Below, in pieces: positions 17,174 to 26,595 of a stretch of 64,000 bases of DNA. Both the position numbers and the translations under genes were made by a program. The DNA is from Nostoc punctiforme NIES-2108 (GTDB taxonomy: Bacteria > Cyanobacteriota > Cyanobacteriia > Cyanobacteriales > Nostocaceae). A model generated the notes under the pieces. That model saw nothing but the letters and a program-made list of their open reading frames with translations. It made no database searches and had not been told where the DNA came from. Where the stretch lies: NCBI GenBank assembly GCA_003326195.1, contig LXQE01000152.1, positions 127,902 to 191,901 of the forward strand. Reading direction: 5' to 3'. Within the stretch, counting starts at the first letter, position 1. Each line of letters begins with the position of its first letter.

Positions 17174-20100
17174 ATGTTTAACCGTCTCAACCCATCAGAA
17201 CTGAAATCTGCGCTCGTCCGTCATCCCCTGATAGTTAAAGGGGATACGACGGTGATGGACGCGATCGCTCAAATGAGTGGTGTGCGGACTCTTTGTGAGA
17301 CAACTAAAACTGTAGATGGGCAAATGGATGAGCTTTATTTGGAAGCACGATCAAGCTGCGTATTAGTAGTAGAAGAAGATAAATTACTAGGTATCTTCAC
17401 GGAACGGGATGTGGTGTGGCTATCTGCCCAACAGTGTTGTTTAGAGAATTTGACAATTCGGGAGGTGATAACCCATCCAGTCGTCACCCTGCACGAGTCT
17501 GATTTTACCGATTTATTTTTTGCTGTTAATTTGCTCCAACAGTATCGCATTCGCCACTTACCGATCCTGGACGATCGGGATCGGGTAGTGGGGCTGGTAA
17601 CTAATGAAAGTCTGAGGCAGTCCTCTCGCCCCGTGGATCTGTTGCGGTTGCGACTGGTGTTTGAAGTGATGACGAGTGAGGTGATTTGTGCTACGCCAAA
17701 TAGTTTCATGCTGGCGATCGCTCAACTGATGGCAAAACACCGCCTTAGTTCCATCATGATTGTACAACCAGGTGGTAGCCAAACTGAACCTCTGCAAATT
17801 CCTGTGGGAATTATCACCGAGCGCGATATTGTGCAATTTCAGGCATTGAGCTTGAACTTAAAAACTTGTTTAGCAGAGGCGGTAATGAGTACGCCGATTT
17901 TTGCCGTGAAACCTGACGATTCGCTGTGGGTGGTGCAGCAGATTATGGAACAACGCTTAATCCGCAGGTTGGCGGTGACGGGGAAACAGGGTGAACTATT
18001 GGGAATTGTCACTAAAGCTAATTTGCTACAAGCCCTCAACCCGTTGGAGCTATACAAGTTGGCGGAGGTGTTGGAAAAAAAGTCAGTGCGGTTAGAGGCA
18101 GAGAAAATCGAACTCTTAGAAACCCGCAACGTTGAACTAGAACAACAAATTGAAGCCCGAATGACGCTCCTAATAGCTAAAGCCGAACGGGAGAGATTGG
18201 TGCTAGCGATCGCCTTACAAATCCGCTCATCCCTGAGTCTACAAACTATTTTGGATAGTACCGTCATAGAGGTGCGGCAATTGTTGGGCTGCGATCGCGT
18301 CAATATTTGGCAGTTTGAAGCAGATTGGCAAACTATCGCCGTTGCCGAGTCCACTGATTCTTCACTGTCACTGATAGGTCAGCGCGTTAGTGATAACTGT
18401 TCAAAACAAGGCTACACTGAAATTTACCGCCAGGGGCGGATTCGCATCATGTCGGATATCTACAAGGCCAAAATCTCAGACTGTCACCGAGATATGCTGA
18501 TTGCCCTCCAGACGCGAGCCAAAATTTTAGTGCCGCTCTTTTGCGGTGATGAACTATGGGGTTTGCTCAATGTCACCGAAAGTCAGCACCCCCGAGATTG
18601 GGAACCGGAAGAAGTCGAACTGCTGCAAGCCTTATCAGTGCAATTGGCGATCGCCCTTCAGCAAGCCACTACCCACGGAAAATTGCAGGAGCAACTAAGC
18701 GAGCGCCAGCAAGCGGAAAATCGACTGCGGGAAAGCGAACAGCGTTATATTATTCTCAATCAAGAACTAGAAGCTAAAGTCGCAGAACGCACAACTAAAC
18801 TCCAAGAACGAGAGGCGCAACTTCAGTCTGAACTGTTGGTACGGCAGAAAACCGAAGCGAGGATTGCCCTGCAACTGCGGCGACAGCAAACTTTAGGGGC
18901 GATCATCCAAAAAATTCGCGAGTCCTTAGATATTAACGAGATCCTGGCAACAGTGACTCAGCAGGTTAAAGATGTACTGCACAGCGATCGCGTCATCGTC
19001 TTCCGGCTTTGTGCTGACGGTAGAAGTCAAATTGTCCAAGAATCCGTATCTGGTGAGTTCCCCGCCCTCAAAGACCAGCACTGGGGCAATGAAATGTGGT
19101 CTCAAGAAATCCACGATTGCTACTGGCAGGGTAAGCCCCGCATCGTTCCTGATGTGACGAATGATATCTGGGCAAAGCGCCTAGTAGAATTCTCCCGCGA
19201 AAGTCAAATCCAGTCCAAAATTGTCGCACCGATCTTACAAGACGTGCGAGGCAGCGAAAATCATCGCTGGGTTGCCCCTTGCGTAACTAACAAGCTCTGG
19301 GGGGTTTTGGTTGTCCATGCTTGTCAAGAAAAACGAGTCTGGAAAGACTCTGAAGCGCAACTTTTGCAACAAATTGCCAACCAGTTGGCGATCGCCATTC
19401 AGCAAGCGAGTCTGTTTGAGCAATTACAACAAGAACTCGCCGAACGACAACAGGCGGAAGCAAAGCTCACTGACAGCAATCAACAATTGGCAGTTTCTAA
19501 CCAAGAACTCGCTCGTGCCACTCGCCTCAAAGATGAATTCCTGGCCAACATGAGCCACGAACTCCGCACCCCCCTGAACGCTATTTTAGGCATGACCGAA
19601 GGGCTACAAGAGGAAGTCTTTGGTGTTGTCACCGAGCAACAACTCAAAGCTTTACGAACCATTGAGCGCAGCGGCTCTCATTTGCTGGAATTGATTACCG
19701 ACATCCTTGATGTGGCAAAAATTGAAGCCGGAAAAATCGAACTGGACTATGCCTCAATCTCAGTGGCTCGTCTGTGCCAATCCAGCTTGGTGTTTATTAA
19801 ACAGCAGGCATTGCAAAAACGGATTCAGCTTGAAATCAAACTTCAGACAAATCTACCTGAACTGCTCGTGGATGAACGCCGTATTCGGCAAGTGTTAATT
19901 AACCTGCTCAACAATGCAGTCAAATTCACTCCAGAGAGGGGGCGCATTACCTTAGAAGTTACCCAACTTTTCCCAGACATCTCAACTACCGATTTAAAAG
20001 AGCAACATTTCTTGCACTTTGCTGTCACCGATACGGGCATTGGCATCTCGCCAGAGAATATCAAGAACTTATTTCAGCCCTTTGTGCAAATCGATAGCGC

Positions 20101-20713
20101 CTTAAATCGTCAATATGCAGGTACAGGCTTGGGACTGGCATTAGTGAAGCGAATTGTCGAACTTCACGGCGGTAGCGTAGGGCTAACTAGTGAACTAAGT
20201 GTGGGCAGTTGCTTCACCATCGATCTCCCCTATACTCCCAGTTTTGGCGTTTCACCAGAAATTACCGCAGACGATCAACCAGCCGTTACTCTAGAATGGG
20301 ACTCTCCAAGCACTGATGAATCAGCAAGCCTTACCCCCCTAATCTTGCTAGCAGAAGATAACGAAGCCAATATCAGTACAGTTTCTAGCTACCTCAAAGC
20401 CAAGGGCTATCGCATTGTGTTGGCACAGAATGGTCAAGAAGCCATCGACGTTGCTAAAACTCGCCATCCTGACTTAATTTTGATGGATATTCAAATGCCG
20501 GGAATGGACGGTTTAGAGGCGATGAGACAGATTCGCCTCGATTCTAACTTGGTTGATATTCCGATTGTGGCGCTCACAGCGTTGGCGATGACGGGCGATC
20601 GCGATCGCTGTTTAAAAGCAGGAGCTAACGACTACCTGAGTAAACCCATAAAGCTTAAGCAACTGGCCATCAACATCCAACAACTTTTGAATGCAACCAA
20701 GGATGACAAATGA
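17174..20713 (+). CDS. hybrid sensor histidine kinase (CBS x4, GAF x2, HisKA, HATPase, REC)
   Basis: A 1179-residue soluble two-component kinase with no membrane segment. Four CBS motifs in two pairs cover about residues 10-290 (for example GIFTERDVVWLS, VGIITERDIVQF), suggesting adenine-nucleotide sensing. A coiled coil (295-345) follows, then GAF 1 (about 345-500), a second coiled coil (510-565) and GAF 2 (about 575-755). The second GAF domain lacks an obvious chromophore Cys-His pair. The HisKA domain has His795 in NMSHELRTPLN. The HATPase has the N box (LINLLNNAVKFTP), DTGIGIS and GTGLGLAL. The C-terminal receiver domain has the phospho-acceptor Asp1105 in LILMDIQMPGMDG. Its last codons overlap by 4 bp (ATGA) the start of a broken response regulator, which was probably its partner. 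Confidence 0.92.
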   Translation: MFNRLNPSELKSALVRHPLIVKGDTTVMDAIAQMSGVRTLCETTKTVDGQMDELYLEARSSCVLVVEEDKLLGIFTERDVVWLSAQQCCLENLTIREVITHPVVTLHESDFTDLFFAVNLLQQYRIRHLPILDDRDRVVGLVTNESLRQSSRPVDLLRLRLVFEVMTSEVICATPNSFMLAIAQLMAKHRLSSIMIVQPGGSQTEPLQIPVGIITERDIVQFQALSLNLKTCLAEAVMSTPIFAVKPDDSLWVVQQIMEQRLIRRLAVTGKQGELLGIVTKANLLQALNPLELYKLAEVLEKKSVRLEAEKIELLETRNVELEQQIEARMTLLIAKAERERLVLAIALQIRSSLSLQTILDSTVIEVRQLLGCDRVNIWQFEADWQTIAVAESTDSSLSLIGQRVSDNCSKQGYTEIYRQGRIRIMSDIYKAKISDCHRDMLIALQTRAKILVPLFCGDELWGLLNVTESQHPRDWEPEEVELLQALSVQLAIALQQATTHGKLQEQLSERQQAENRLRESEQRYIILNQELEAKVAERTTKLQEREAQLQSELLVRQKTEARIALQLRRQQTLGAIIQKIRESLDINEILATVTQQVKDVLHSDRVIVFRLCADGRSQIVQESVSGEFPALKDQHWGNEMWSQEIHDCYWQGKPRIVPDVTNDIWAKRLVEFSRESQIQSKIVAPILQDVRGSENHRWVAPCVTNKLWGVLVVHACQEKRVWKDSEAQLLQQIANQLAIAIQQASLFEQLQQELAERQQAEAKLTDSNQQLAVSNQELARATRLKDEFLANMSHELRTPLNAILGMTEGLQEEVFGVVTEQQLKALRTIERSGSHLLELITDILDVAKIEAGKIELDYASISVARLCQSSLVFIKQQALQKRIQLEIKLQTNLPELLVDERRIRQVLINLLNNAVKFTPERGRITLEVTQLFPDISTTDLKEQHFLHFAVTDTGIGISPENIKNLFQPFVQIDSALNRQYAGTGLGLALVKRIVELHGGSVGLTSELSVGSCFTIDLPYTPSFGVSPEITADDQPAVTLEWDSPSTDESASLTPLILLAEDNEANISTVSSYLKAKGYRIVLAQNGQEAIDVAKTRHPDLILMDIQMPGMDGLEAMRQIRLDSNLVDIPIVALTALAMTGDRDRCLKAGANDYLSKPIKLKQLAINIQQLLNATKDDK

Positions 20714-20962
20714 ATCAGCCCTCTATTTTAGTCGTTGACGATCAACCCGATAACTTTGATGTCATTAAAACAATTTTAAGTGAGCAAAATTATCTGCTGC
20801 ACTATGCTGTCAGTGGTGAAGAAGCGATCGCATCTCTCAACCGTATTTCAGCCAGATGTAATTTTGCTAGATGTGATGATGCCGGGAACCGATGGCATAG
20901 AAGTGTGTCAGCAAATCAAAGCCATACCAAAGTGCGACTTAATATTCTTACCTCTCTCCTAA
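20710..20962 (+). pseudogene. response regulator remnant (receiver domain), frameshifted and truncated
   Basis: It starts at the ATG overlapping the hybrid kinase stop (ATGA coupling). The first frame gives NQPSILVVDDQPDNFDVIK through EEAIASLNR. The receiver core then continues in another frame as FQPDVILLDVMMPGTDGIEV with its phospho-acceptor Asp. A single extra A at about 20845 restores one continuous receiver (SLNR-FQPD). After KAIPK the homology ends, and a stop follows at 20960-20962, before the conserved Thr/Lys half of the domain. So two lesions are present: a +1 frameshift and loss of everything after about residue 75, including any output domain. The hairpin at 20951-20973 marks the truncation point. 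Confidence 0.8.
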
Positions 20963-20973
20963 AAGGAGAGAGG
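20951..20973. terminator. hairpin CCTCTCTCC/GGAGAGAGG
   Basis: A perfect 9-bp stem with TAAAA loop, followed by CTTTGATTTTTG. It is the terminator of the kinase transcript or a dispersed repeat that truncated the response regulator. A degenerate copy is at about 58276-58305. Confidence 0.6.
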
Positions 20974-21000
20974 CTTTGATTTTTGCTCTTCAACGCAGTA

Positions 21001-21957
21001 TTAGCCGATTAAGAAATGCAACTGATTGATCGCTGCACTAATTAGATTATGGGTGACAGGAAGACTATCCACGACCATCCCCAAACACAATAGCATCATG
21101 TAGGAGATGGAATAAAGAAACAACTCTTTAGCTACAGCGCGATCCTCTGGGTTGTGCAATAAGCGCCAAGATTTGTGGATAAATAATCCTCCCAGACTGA
21201 CAGCGATCGCAGCATAAAGAATTCCACTTGCGCCCAAGGGATAAACTAATAACACGGTTGCAATTACTGTTAACAGCGTGTAATACCAAATCTGCTTTAC
21301 AGTTGCCGTAGTACCTTCAATCACAGGTAACATTGGTATCCCAACTTTTGCGTAGTCATCTTTAATCATCAGAGCTAGTGCCCAGAAATGGGGTGGTGTC
21401 CATAAAAAGACGATGGCAAAAATCAGCCATGCTGACCAGCTTAATGTCCCTGTGACAGCAGCCCAACCCACTAAAGCCGGAATTGCCCCAGCCGCACCAC
21501 CAACAACGATATTCTGAGGGGTGTGGCGTTTTAGCCAGTGGGTATAGACCAAAATATAAAAGACGATGCCAGAGAAAGCTAGCAGCGCGGCTAACAGGTT
21601 GGCAAATACTGCCAAGAGTGTAAAAGAAATCGTTGCTAGTGCGATCGCAAAAATTAGAGCATCGCGTGGCTGCACCTTACCTGAAGGTATCGGACGATGG
21701 CGCGTCCGCTCCATGTCATAATCAATATCCCGGTCATAGATACAGTTAATCGTCTGGGCGCTTGCAGCAGCCAAAGTGCCACCAGTGAGAGTTACTAGCA
21801 ACAGCAATGGGTCTACTTCTCCCTTAGCAGCAATCCACATACTTCCAGCCGTGGTAATCAAAAGCAACGGAATAATCCGAGGTTTGGTTAGCTGGTAATA
21901 ACTTTGAACTACCTGGAAAAATGTTTCGTGGTGGCGAGAGACATTAGTCTCGATCAT
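21001..21957 (-). CDS. ctaB: protoheme IX farnesyltransferase (heme O synthase)
   Basis: A 318-residue UbiA-superfamily membrane enzyme that attaches farnesyl to protoheme to make heme O. The LTKPRIIPLLLITTAGSMW start of the first helix is visible, as is the first Asp-rich motif in NCIYDRDIDYDMERTRHRP (about residues 66-84), followed by the second polar motif LMIKDDYAKVGIPMLPVI. About nine hydrophobic helices cover the rest. Length is normal. It lies downstream of ctaA on the minus strand with about 295 bp of repeats between them, and divergent from the oxidase genes ctaCDE. The locus thus supplies the heme A cofactor of its own oxidase. Confidence 0.95.
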   Translation of the reverse strand: MIETNVSRHHETFFQVVQSYYQLTKPRIIPLLLITTAGSMWIAAKGEVDPLLLLVTLTGGTLAAASAQTINCIYDRDIDYDMERTRHRPIPSGKVQPRDALIFAIALATISFTLLAVFANLLAALLAFSGIVFYILVYTHWLKRHTPQNIVVGGAAGAIPALVGWAAVTGTLSWSAWLIFAIVFLWTPPHFWALALMIKDDYAKVGIPMLPVIEGTTATVKQIWYYTLLTVIATVLLVYPLGASGILYAAIAVSLGGLFIHKSWRLLHNPEDRAVAKELFLYSISYMMLLCLGMVVDSLPVTHNLISAAINQLHFLIG

Positions 21958-22252
21958 TTTGGCTCTGGTTCCTTATTTTTCAACAACTTACAGCAGAACT
22001 CAGAATTCAGGAGTCAGAATTCAGAAGTAAAACAGGCTTTATACCTGGCTTTGAGACTTAGCTTGTGTACTTCACTTAGCTTGTGTACTTCACTTTCCTT
22101 GAAATCCGCTGTATATGCAGCCCCCGCTCAAGCTGGCTCTTTCAGACAAATGAAAACTGATGCTGAGTTAAGAGTAGAGACGCGATTAATCGCGTCTGTA
22201 CAAGAGTTAGGAATTAGGAGTTCTTTTCCTGCTCCCTCATCTCCTCCACTCC
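21958..22252. repeat. repeat-filled spacer between ctaA and ctaB
   Basis: Holds GAATTCAGGAGTCAGAATTCAG-like tandem units, a duplicated TTAGCTTGTGTACTTCACT segment (22057-22095), the palindrome GTAGAGACGCGATTAATCGC...TAC at 22174-22201, and CAGCACTCAGCACTC units that run into the 3' end of ctaA. The plus-strand frame through it is not credible as a gene. Confidence 0.7.
22174..22201. repeat. dispersed palindrome GTAGAGACGCGATTA...
   Basis: A 28-base palindrome with 14-base arms and one mismatch. It is the same family as 48376-48404 and the degenerate copies near 8005 and 9464. Confidence 0.7.
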
Positions 22253-23188
22253 CTACTCAGCACTCAGCACTCGTGACTCAGCACTCACTGAGTCACGTAG
22301 TGATAAAACTGTGAAAGCCACCAAAGTACCAAGCAAAGTAGCTCCTATAGCTTGGTGAGAGACTGTGAGAGGCTCGACTTGGAGGTGTAATTTGAAGGTG
22401 GCGAATCCCAACAATATTTGTAAGGTCAACAACGCACCAGCCATATTTGCCAGTCGCCGCAAGGCTGGATGTAGTGCTGGTGTCCGCCAACAGATAAATA
22501 CCATAGCCAAGGTTGCCACTGTTGGCGGCACCAAACCAGCAATATGGCTGTACATCACAGTACAAAGTTGAGAACCGCCGAGGCATTGGTGTAGCGCCCA
22601 GCGAGAGCCTACCAAAGCACCTAGCAGACTTTGCAGGTAAACCAGAATAGCGGCAGTTAAACTGACCCAAGGCAGCTTACCAACGGTTCCATTGCCCTGA
22701 TAGGGTGTGAGTGCTGTGCCGATAATCAAAAGGGTGGTAAAAAACAACAGCGCCGTTCCTAAATGGGCGGTAACGATATCAAACCGCAACAATTCGGTAA
22801 CGGTGAGTCCCCCTAAAATACCTTGGAAGACGATTAAAAATAGGGCGAATGTAGATGCCCAAGGCAGCCAAGAGGGTAAGAAACGACGACGCCACCAGGA
22901 CAAACCAAAAAGTGCGATCGCGCTTAAACCAATTAAAGCCGCATCCAATCTGTGAAACCACTCCAAAAATACTTGGAGATTCATTTGCTTGGCTGGCACG
23001 AGTTCGCCATAGCATAAGGGCCAGTCTGGGCAAGCAAGCCCAGCATTCATGACGCGGGTGGCACTGCCTATGGCCATCAAAATTAAGGTGGCTATGCACA
23101 TTTTCCACACCAAGCGCCGAATCATTTCCTTGGGCTTTTGCTGCTGAAGCGCCGCTTCATTTTGTTGTTGTAGGACAAATTCGCTCAT
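22253..23188 (-). CDS. ctaA: heme A synthase (COX15/CtaA)
   Basis: A 311-residue eight-helix membrane enzyme that oxidises the C8 methyl of heme O to give heme A. Conserved features are GSATRVMNAGLACPDWPLCYG at the first helix/loop (about residues 41-61, with the Cys pair), EWFHRLDAALIG with a heme-ligand His, TAHLGTALLFF, and SHIAGLVPP and VSHQAIGATLLG in the second half. The last dozen or so residues (SVSAESRVLSAE) are encoded by tandem ACTCAGC-type repeat DNA, so the native C-terminus has been replaced or extended by repeat sequence. It is divergent from ctaC across a 404-bp spacer. Confidence 0.95.
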   Translation of the reverse strand: MSEFVLQQQNEAALQQQKPKEMIRRLVWKMCIATLILMAIGSATRVMNAGLACPDWPLCYGELVPAKQMNLQVFLEWFHRLDAALIGLSAIALFGLSWWRRRFLPSWLPWASTFALFLIVFQGILGGLTVTELLRFDIVTAHLGTALLFFTTLLIIGTALTPYQGNGTVGKLPWVSLTAAILVYLQSLLGALVGSRWALHQCLGGSQLCTVMYSHIAGLVPPTVATLAMVFICWRTPALHPALRRLANMAGALLTLQILLGFATFKLHLQVEPLTVSHQAIGATLLGTLVAFTVLSLRDSVSAESRVLSAE

Positions 23189-23592
23189 GAACGATACCTT
23201 CTGCCCGCTCTTGGTGGATCTCTTAAAATTTTCAATTTTCTTTTAGTGTCCTATCTCCACCCTAGCGTATAGGCTATGGGTTTATAGATTAGCACTCACT
23301 TATACTTTGAATCACTCCAGCAAAGTTTTGCCTGAAGCTTTAGGTATTTTTCAAGATGTCAAAAATTGATTAATCACAATTAATTTAAGCATTCTAAATT
23401 TTTCCTTAAATTTTTTCACTGATTTGCATCTATTTTTGGCGTTGTATGATAGTAAACTCATACTCAAAATTAGTGAAATAGGCAAAAAAATTAATAAAAA
23501 TTTCAGACCTTTGTCCCCTATGTCTGACAGCCTAGACTACCTTAGTAAGTGAGTAGCTTCGAGATAACATAGTAAATTCAATTAAGTAAGCC
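23189..23592. other. divergent promoter region of ctaA and ctaC
   Basis: A 404-bp AT-rich spacer that should hold both promoters. I find no clear GTA-N8-TAC (NtcA-type) site and no confident -35/-10 pair by eye. Confidence 0.4.
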
Positions 23593-24675
23593 GTGAAGAT
23601 TCCAAGTTCCATCTGGACATTACTCATTGGCATCGTGCTAACGCTAGCCAGCCTTTGGTACGGTCAAAATCACGGTCTGTTGCCAGCAGCCGCCACTGAT
23701 GAAGCCGTCTTGGTGGATGGTCTGTTCAACGCGATGATGATCGTTTCTACAGGGATATTTCTGCTCGTTGAAGGTATTTTAATTTACTCTGCATTTAGAT
23801 ATCGTCAGCGTGCAGGTGACAATAAAGACGGCCCACCAGTTGAAGGTAATATACCTCTAGAAATTCTCTGGACAGCGATCCCAGCAATTATCGTTATCGG
23901 TATTTCTGTTTACAGCTTTGATGTCTACAACGAAATCGGTGGCTTTGATCCCCATGCTATCCATGAAGCACCGATGAGTCAGGAGTCAATGGCAATGCCT
24001 GGAAGTGCAATCGCCGCAACTTTAAGCGATACTCCTCCTGGCACTGAACCTAACCTCAATCAAGAAAAATCTGATGAGGCAATGCAAGATCCAGCTACCG
24101 CAGAAGTCCGCAATGCTGACCAAATTCCCCAACTGCGGAATGCTCCAGGTGTTGGTAGTGTTGCCCCGACAATTGGGGGAACTCCTGATAAAGCAGGCAA
24201 ACCAGCAGAATTACAAGTCAACGTCACTGGTTTACAATATGCCTGGATTTTCACTTATCCTGAAACTGGTATAACTACAGGTGAAATGCACGTTCCTATT
24301 GGGCGAGAAGTGGAAATCAGTATGACAGCCAACGATGTCATCCATGCTTTCTGGGTGCCAGAGTTCCGCCTGAAACAAGATGCGATCCCCGGTAGGCAAA
24401 GCGAGATTCGCTTCACTCCTAAAAAAGCAGGAGATTATGTCCTAATCTGTGCTGAACTTTGTGGCCCCTACCACGGTGCGATGAGAGCGCCAGTAGTTGT
24501 TGAGCCACAAGAAGCCTTTGACAAATGGATGCAAGAACAGCTAGTTGCCAGCAAAGAAACGCTAAATCAAGCGATCGCTGTTAATCCTACCGATTTATCC
24601 CCAAATGAATTTCTTGCTCCTTACACCAAGGACATGGGAATTAAGCCAGAAATCCTTCATCAAGTTCACCATTAA
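23593..24675 (+). CDS. ctaC: cytochrome c oxidase subunit II
   Basis: A 360-residue subunit with GTG start. Two N-terminal membrane helices (about residues 5-22 and 45-68) are followed by the conserved PVEGNIPLEILWTAIPAIIV segment and a periplasmic/lumenal cupredoxin domain. The CuA ligands are present: VIHAFWVPEF (His) and CAELCGPYHGAM (two Cys, Glu, His, Met). Residues about 120-205 form an insert rich in Pro, Ala, Asp and Asn, longer than in proteobacterial homologues. Together with ctaD and ctaE it forms the aa3-type terminal oxidase, which takes electrons from cytochrome c6 or plastocyanin. First gene of the ctaCDE operon. Confidence 0.95.
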   Translation: MKIPSSIWTLLIGIVLTLASLWYGQNHGLLPAAATDEAVLVDGLFNAMMIVSTGIFLLVEGILIYSAFRYRQRAGDNKDGPPVEGNIPLEILWTAIPAIIVIGISVYSFDVYNEIGGFDPHAIHEAPMSQESMAMPGSAIAATLSDTPPGTEPNLNQEKSDEAMQDPATAEVRNADQIPQLRNAPGVGSVAPTIGGTPDKAGKPAELQVNVTGLQYAWIFTYPETGITTGEMHVPIGREVEISMTANDVIHAFWVPEFRLKQDAIPGRQSEIRFTPKKAGDYVLICAELCGPYHGAMRAPVVVEPQEAFDKWMQEQLVASKETLNQAIAVNPTDLSPNEFLAPYTKDMGIKPEILHQVHH

Positions 24676-24700
24676 TCAATATGTTCTTTAGTCAAAATCC

Positions 24701-24742
24701 AATGACTAATGACTAACGACTAATGACTAATGACTAACGACT
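24701..24742 (+). repeat. six heptamers (AATGACT/AACGACT) abutting the ctaD start
   Basis: Exactly six 7-base units in the order AATGACT, AATGACT, AACGACT, repeated twice, ending at the base before the ctaD ATG. No Shine-Dalgarno sequence is present in the 42 bases before the start codon. Confidence 0.9.
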
Positions 24743-26479
24743 ATGACACAAGCTCAGTTGCAAGAAACTGCCAATATCCCCGCCCTTAGTGAGGAACCTG
24801 GGATCAGAAAATGGCAAGACTTCTTTGGCTTTCAAACCGACCATAAGGTGATTGGGATTCAATACCTAGTCACTTCGTTTATTTTCTACTGCATTGGCGG
24901 CGTAATGGCTGACTTGGTTCGCACAGAACTGCGAACTCCAGAGGTAGATTTTGTTACCCCAGAAGTCTACAACAGTCTGTTTACACTGCACGCCACGATC
25001 ATGATTTTCTTGTGGATTGTGCCAACCGGGGCAGGGTTTGCTAACTATCTAATTCCCCTGATGATTGGGGCAAAAGATATGGCATTTCCTCGGCTGAATG
25101 CTGTTGCCTTTTGGATGATCCCGCCTGCGGGTATATTGCTGATCGCCAGTTTAGCGGTAGGCGATGCACCGGATGCCGGTTGGACTTCCTACCCTCCCCT
25201 GAGTTTGGTAACAGGACAAGTGGGGCAAGGCATTTGGATTATGAGTGTCTTGCTGCTGGGTACATCATCTATTTTGGGGGCGATAAATTTCCTGGTAACA
25301 TTGATCAAGATGCGTATCCCCAGCATGGACATACACAAAATGCCCTTGTTCTGCTGGGCAATGTTCGCCACTTCGGCGCTAGTTTTGGTATCAACCCCAG
25401 TCTTAGCAGCAGGTCTGATTCTGCTTTCCTTTGACTTAATTGCCGGGACAACATTTTTTAACCCAACTGGCGGGGGCGACCCGGTAGTATACCAACACAT
25501 GTTTTGGTTTTACTCCCACCCAGCGGTTTACATCATGATTTTGCCCTTCTTTGGCGCAATTTCAGAAATTATCCCCATCCATTCCCGCAAGCCGATTTTT
25601 GGCTATAAAGCGATCGCTTATTCGTCTCTAGCAATCAGCTTTTTGGGGCTAATTGTTTGGGCGCACCACATGTTTACCAGCGGTATCCCCGGTTGGTTGC
25701 GGATGTTCTTTATGATCACCACCATGATCATTGCCGTACCCACAGGAATTAAAATATTTAGCTGGTTAGCAACGATGTGGGGTGGAAAAATCCGCCTTAA
25801 CAGTGCCATGCTATTTGCCATCGGCTTTGTTGGCACTTTTGTAATCGGTGGGATTAGTGGCGTGATGCTGGCAGCAGTGCCCTTTGATATTCACGTTCAC
25901 GATACTTATTTTGTGGTTGCCCACCTGCACTACGTCCTATTTGGCGGTAGCGTTCTAGGAATTTTTGCTGGTATTTACCACTGGTTCCCGAAAATGACGG
26001 GACGAATGATAAACGAATTTTGGGGTAAGGTTCACTTTGCCTTGACTATTGTCGGTTTAAACATGACCTTTTTACCCATGCACAAACTGGGTTTAATGGG
26101 CATGAATCGCCGTATCGCCCAATATGACCCCAAATTCACCACACTGAACGAAATCTGCACCTATGGTTCTTACATACTGGCAATTTCGACATTCCCCTTC
26201 ATCATCAATGCGATTTGGAGTTGGTTATACGGTGAGAAAGCTGGTAATAATCCCTGGAGGGCACTTACCTTAGAGTGGATGACAACCTCACCACCTGCGA
26301 TCGAAAATTTTGATCAAACCCCAGTACTGGCTACAGGCCCCTACGACTACGGTTTGGAAAATGCTAATGAAGGTGTACCTTTATCTGATCCCAATCCCGT
26401 CTTATCTGGTGGTCCAAACTCAGTATTAAGAGCAGAACCCGATCCAGCCGTTGCTGCCAATCCCGAAGACCGGAAATAG
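24743..26479 (+). CDS. ctaD: cytochrome c oxidase subunit I
   Basis: 578 residues with twelve membrane helices, carrying heme a and the heme a3-CuB site. Diagnostic stretches are HATIMIFLWIVPTGAGFANY (first heme a His), QHMFWFYSHPAVYIMILP (CuB His with the His-Tyr region), WAHHMFTSG (two CuB His) and HDTYFVVAHLHYVLFGG (heme a3 and heme a His). The proton-channel Glu of the helix VI region is not in the usual GHPEVYI form (here SHPAVYI). This is a known subtype difference, seen in cyanobacterial oxidases. The ATG directly follows a heptamer array without a ribosome site. The C-terminal 60 residues are a hydrophilic extension. Confidence 0.95.
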   Translation: MTQAQLQETANIPALSEEPGIRKWQDFFGFQTDHKVIGIQYLVTSFIFYCIGGVMADLVRTELRTPEVDFVTPEVYNSLFTLHATIMIFLWIVPTGAGFANYLIPLMIGAKDMAFPRLNAVAFWMIPPAGILLIASLAVGDAPDAGWTSYPPLSLVTGQVGQGIWIMSVLLLGTSSILGAINFLVTLIKMRIPSMDIHKMPLFCWAMFATSALVLVSTPVLAAGLILLSFDLIAGTTFFNPTGGGDPVVYQHMFWFYSHPAVYIMILPFFGAISEIIPIHSRKPIFGYKAIAYSSLAISFLGLIVWAHHMFTSGIPGWLRMFFMITTMIIAVPTGIKIFSWLATMWGGKIRLNSAMLFAIGFVGTFVIGGISGVMLAAVPFDIHVHDTYFVVAHLHYVLFGGSVLGIFAGIYHWFPKMTGRMINEFWGKVHFALTIVGLNMTFLPMHKLGLMGMNRRIAQYDPKFTTLNEICTYGSYILAISTFPFIINAIWSWLYGEKAGNNPWRALTLEWMTTSPPAIENFDQTPVLATGPYDYGLENANEGVPLSDPNPVLSGGPNSVLRAEPDPAVAANPEDRK

Positions 26480-26489
26480 AGTTAGGAGT

Positions 26490-26585
26490 TATGAATGATG
26501 AGTTATGACTTTAATAAAGTTGTTAGTTCAAAATTTTTAACTCCTAACTTTTAACTCCTAACTTTTAACTCCCCATTCCCCATTT
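26490..26585. repeat. tandem AACTCCTAACTTTT repeats in ctaD-ctaE gap
   Basis: About three units of TTTTAACTCCTAAC with an inverted GTTAGGAGTTATGA copy at the left end, so that the spacer can fold on itself. The final CCCCATTCCCCATT tract is followed by the ctaE start. Confidence 0.6.
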
Positions 26586-26595
26586 ATCAAAATTC

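Noticed and set aside
23189..23592. NtcA-type GTA-N8-TAC promoter for ctaC
   Set aside because: No convincing match was found by eye.
24000..24250. Pro/Ala/Asn-rich insert in CtaC, considered as a repeat insertion
   Set aside because: No repeat units are visible at the DNA level, and hydrophilic inserts are usual in cyanobacterial subunit II.
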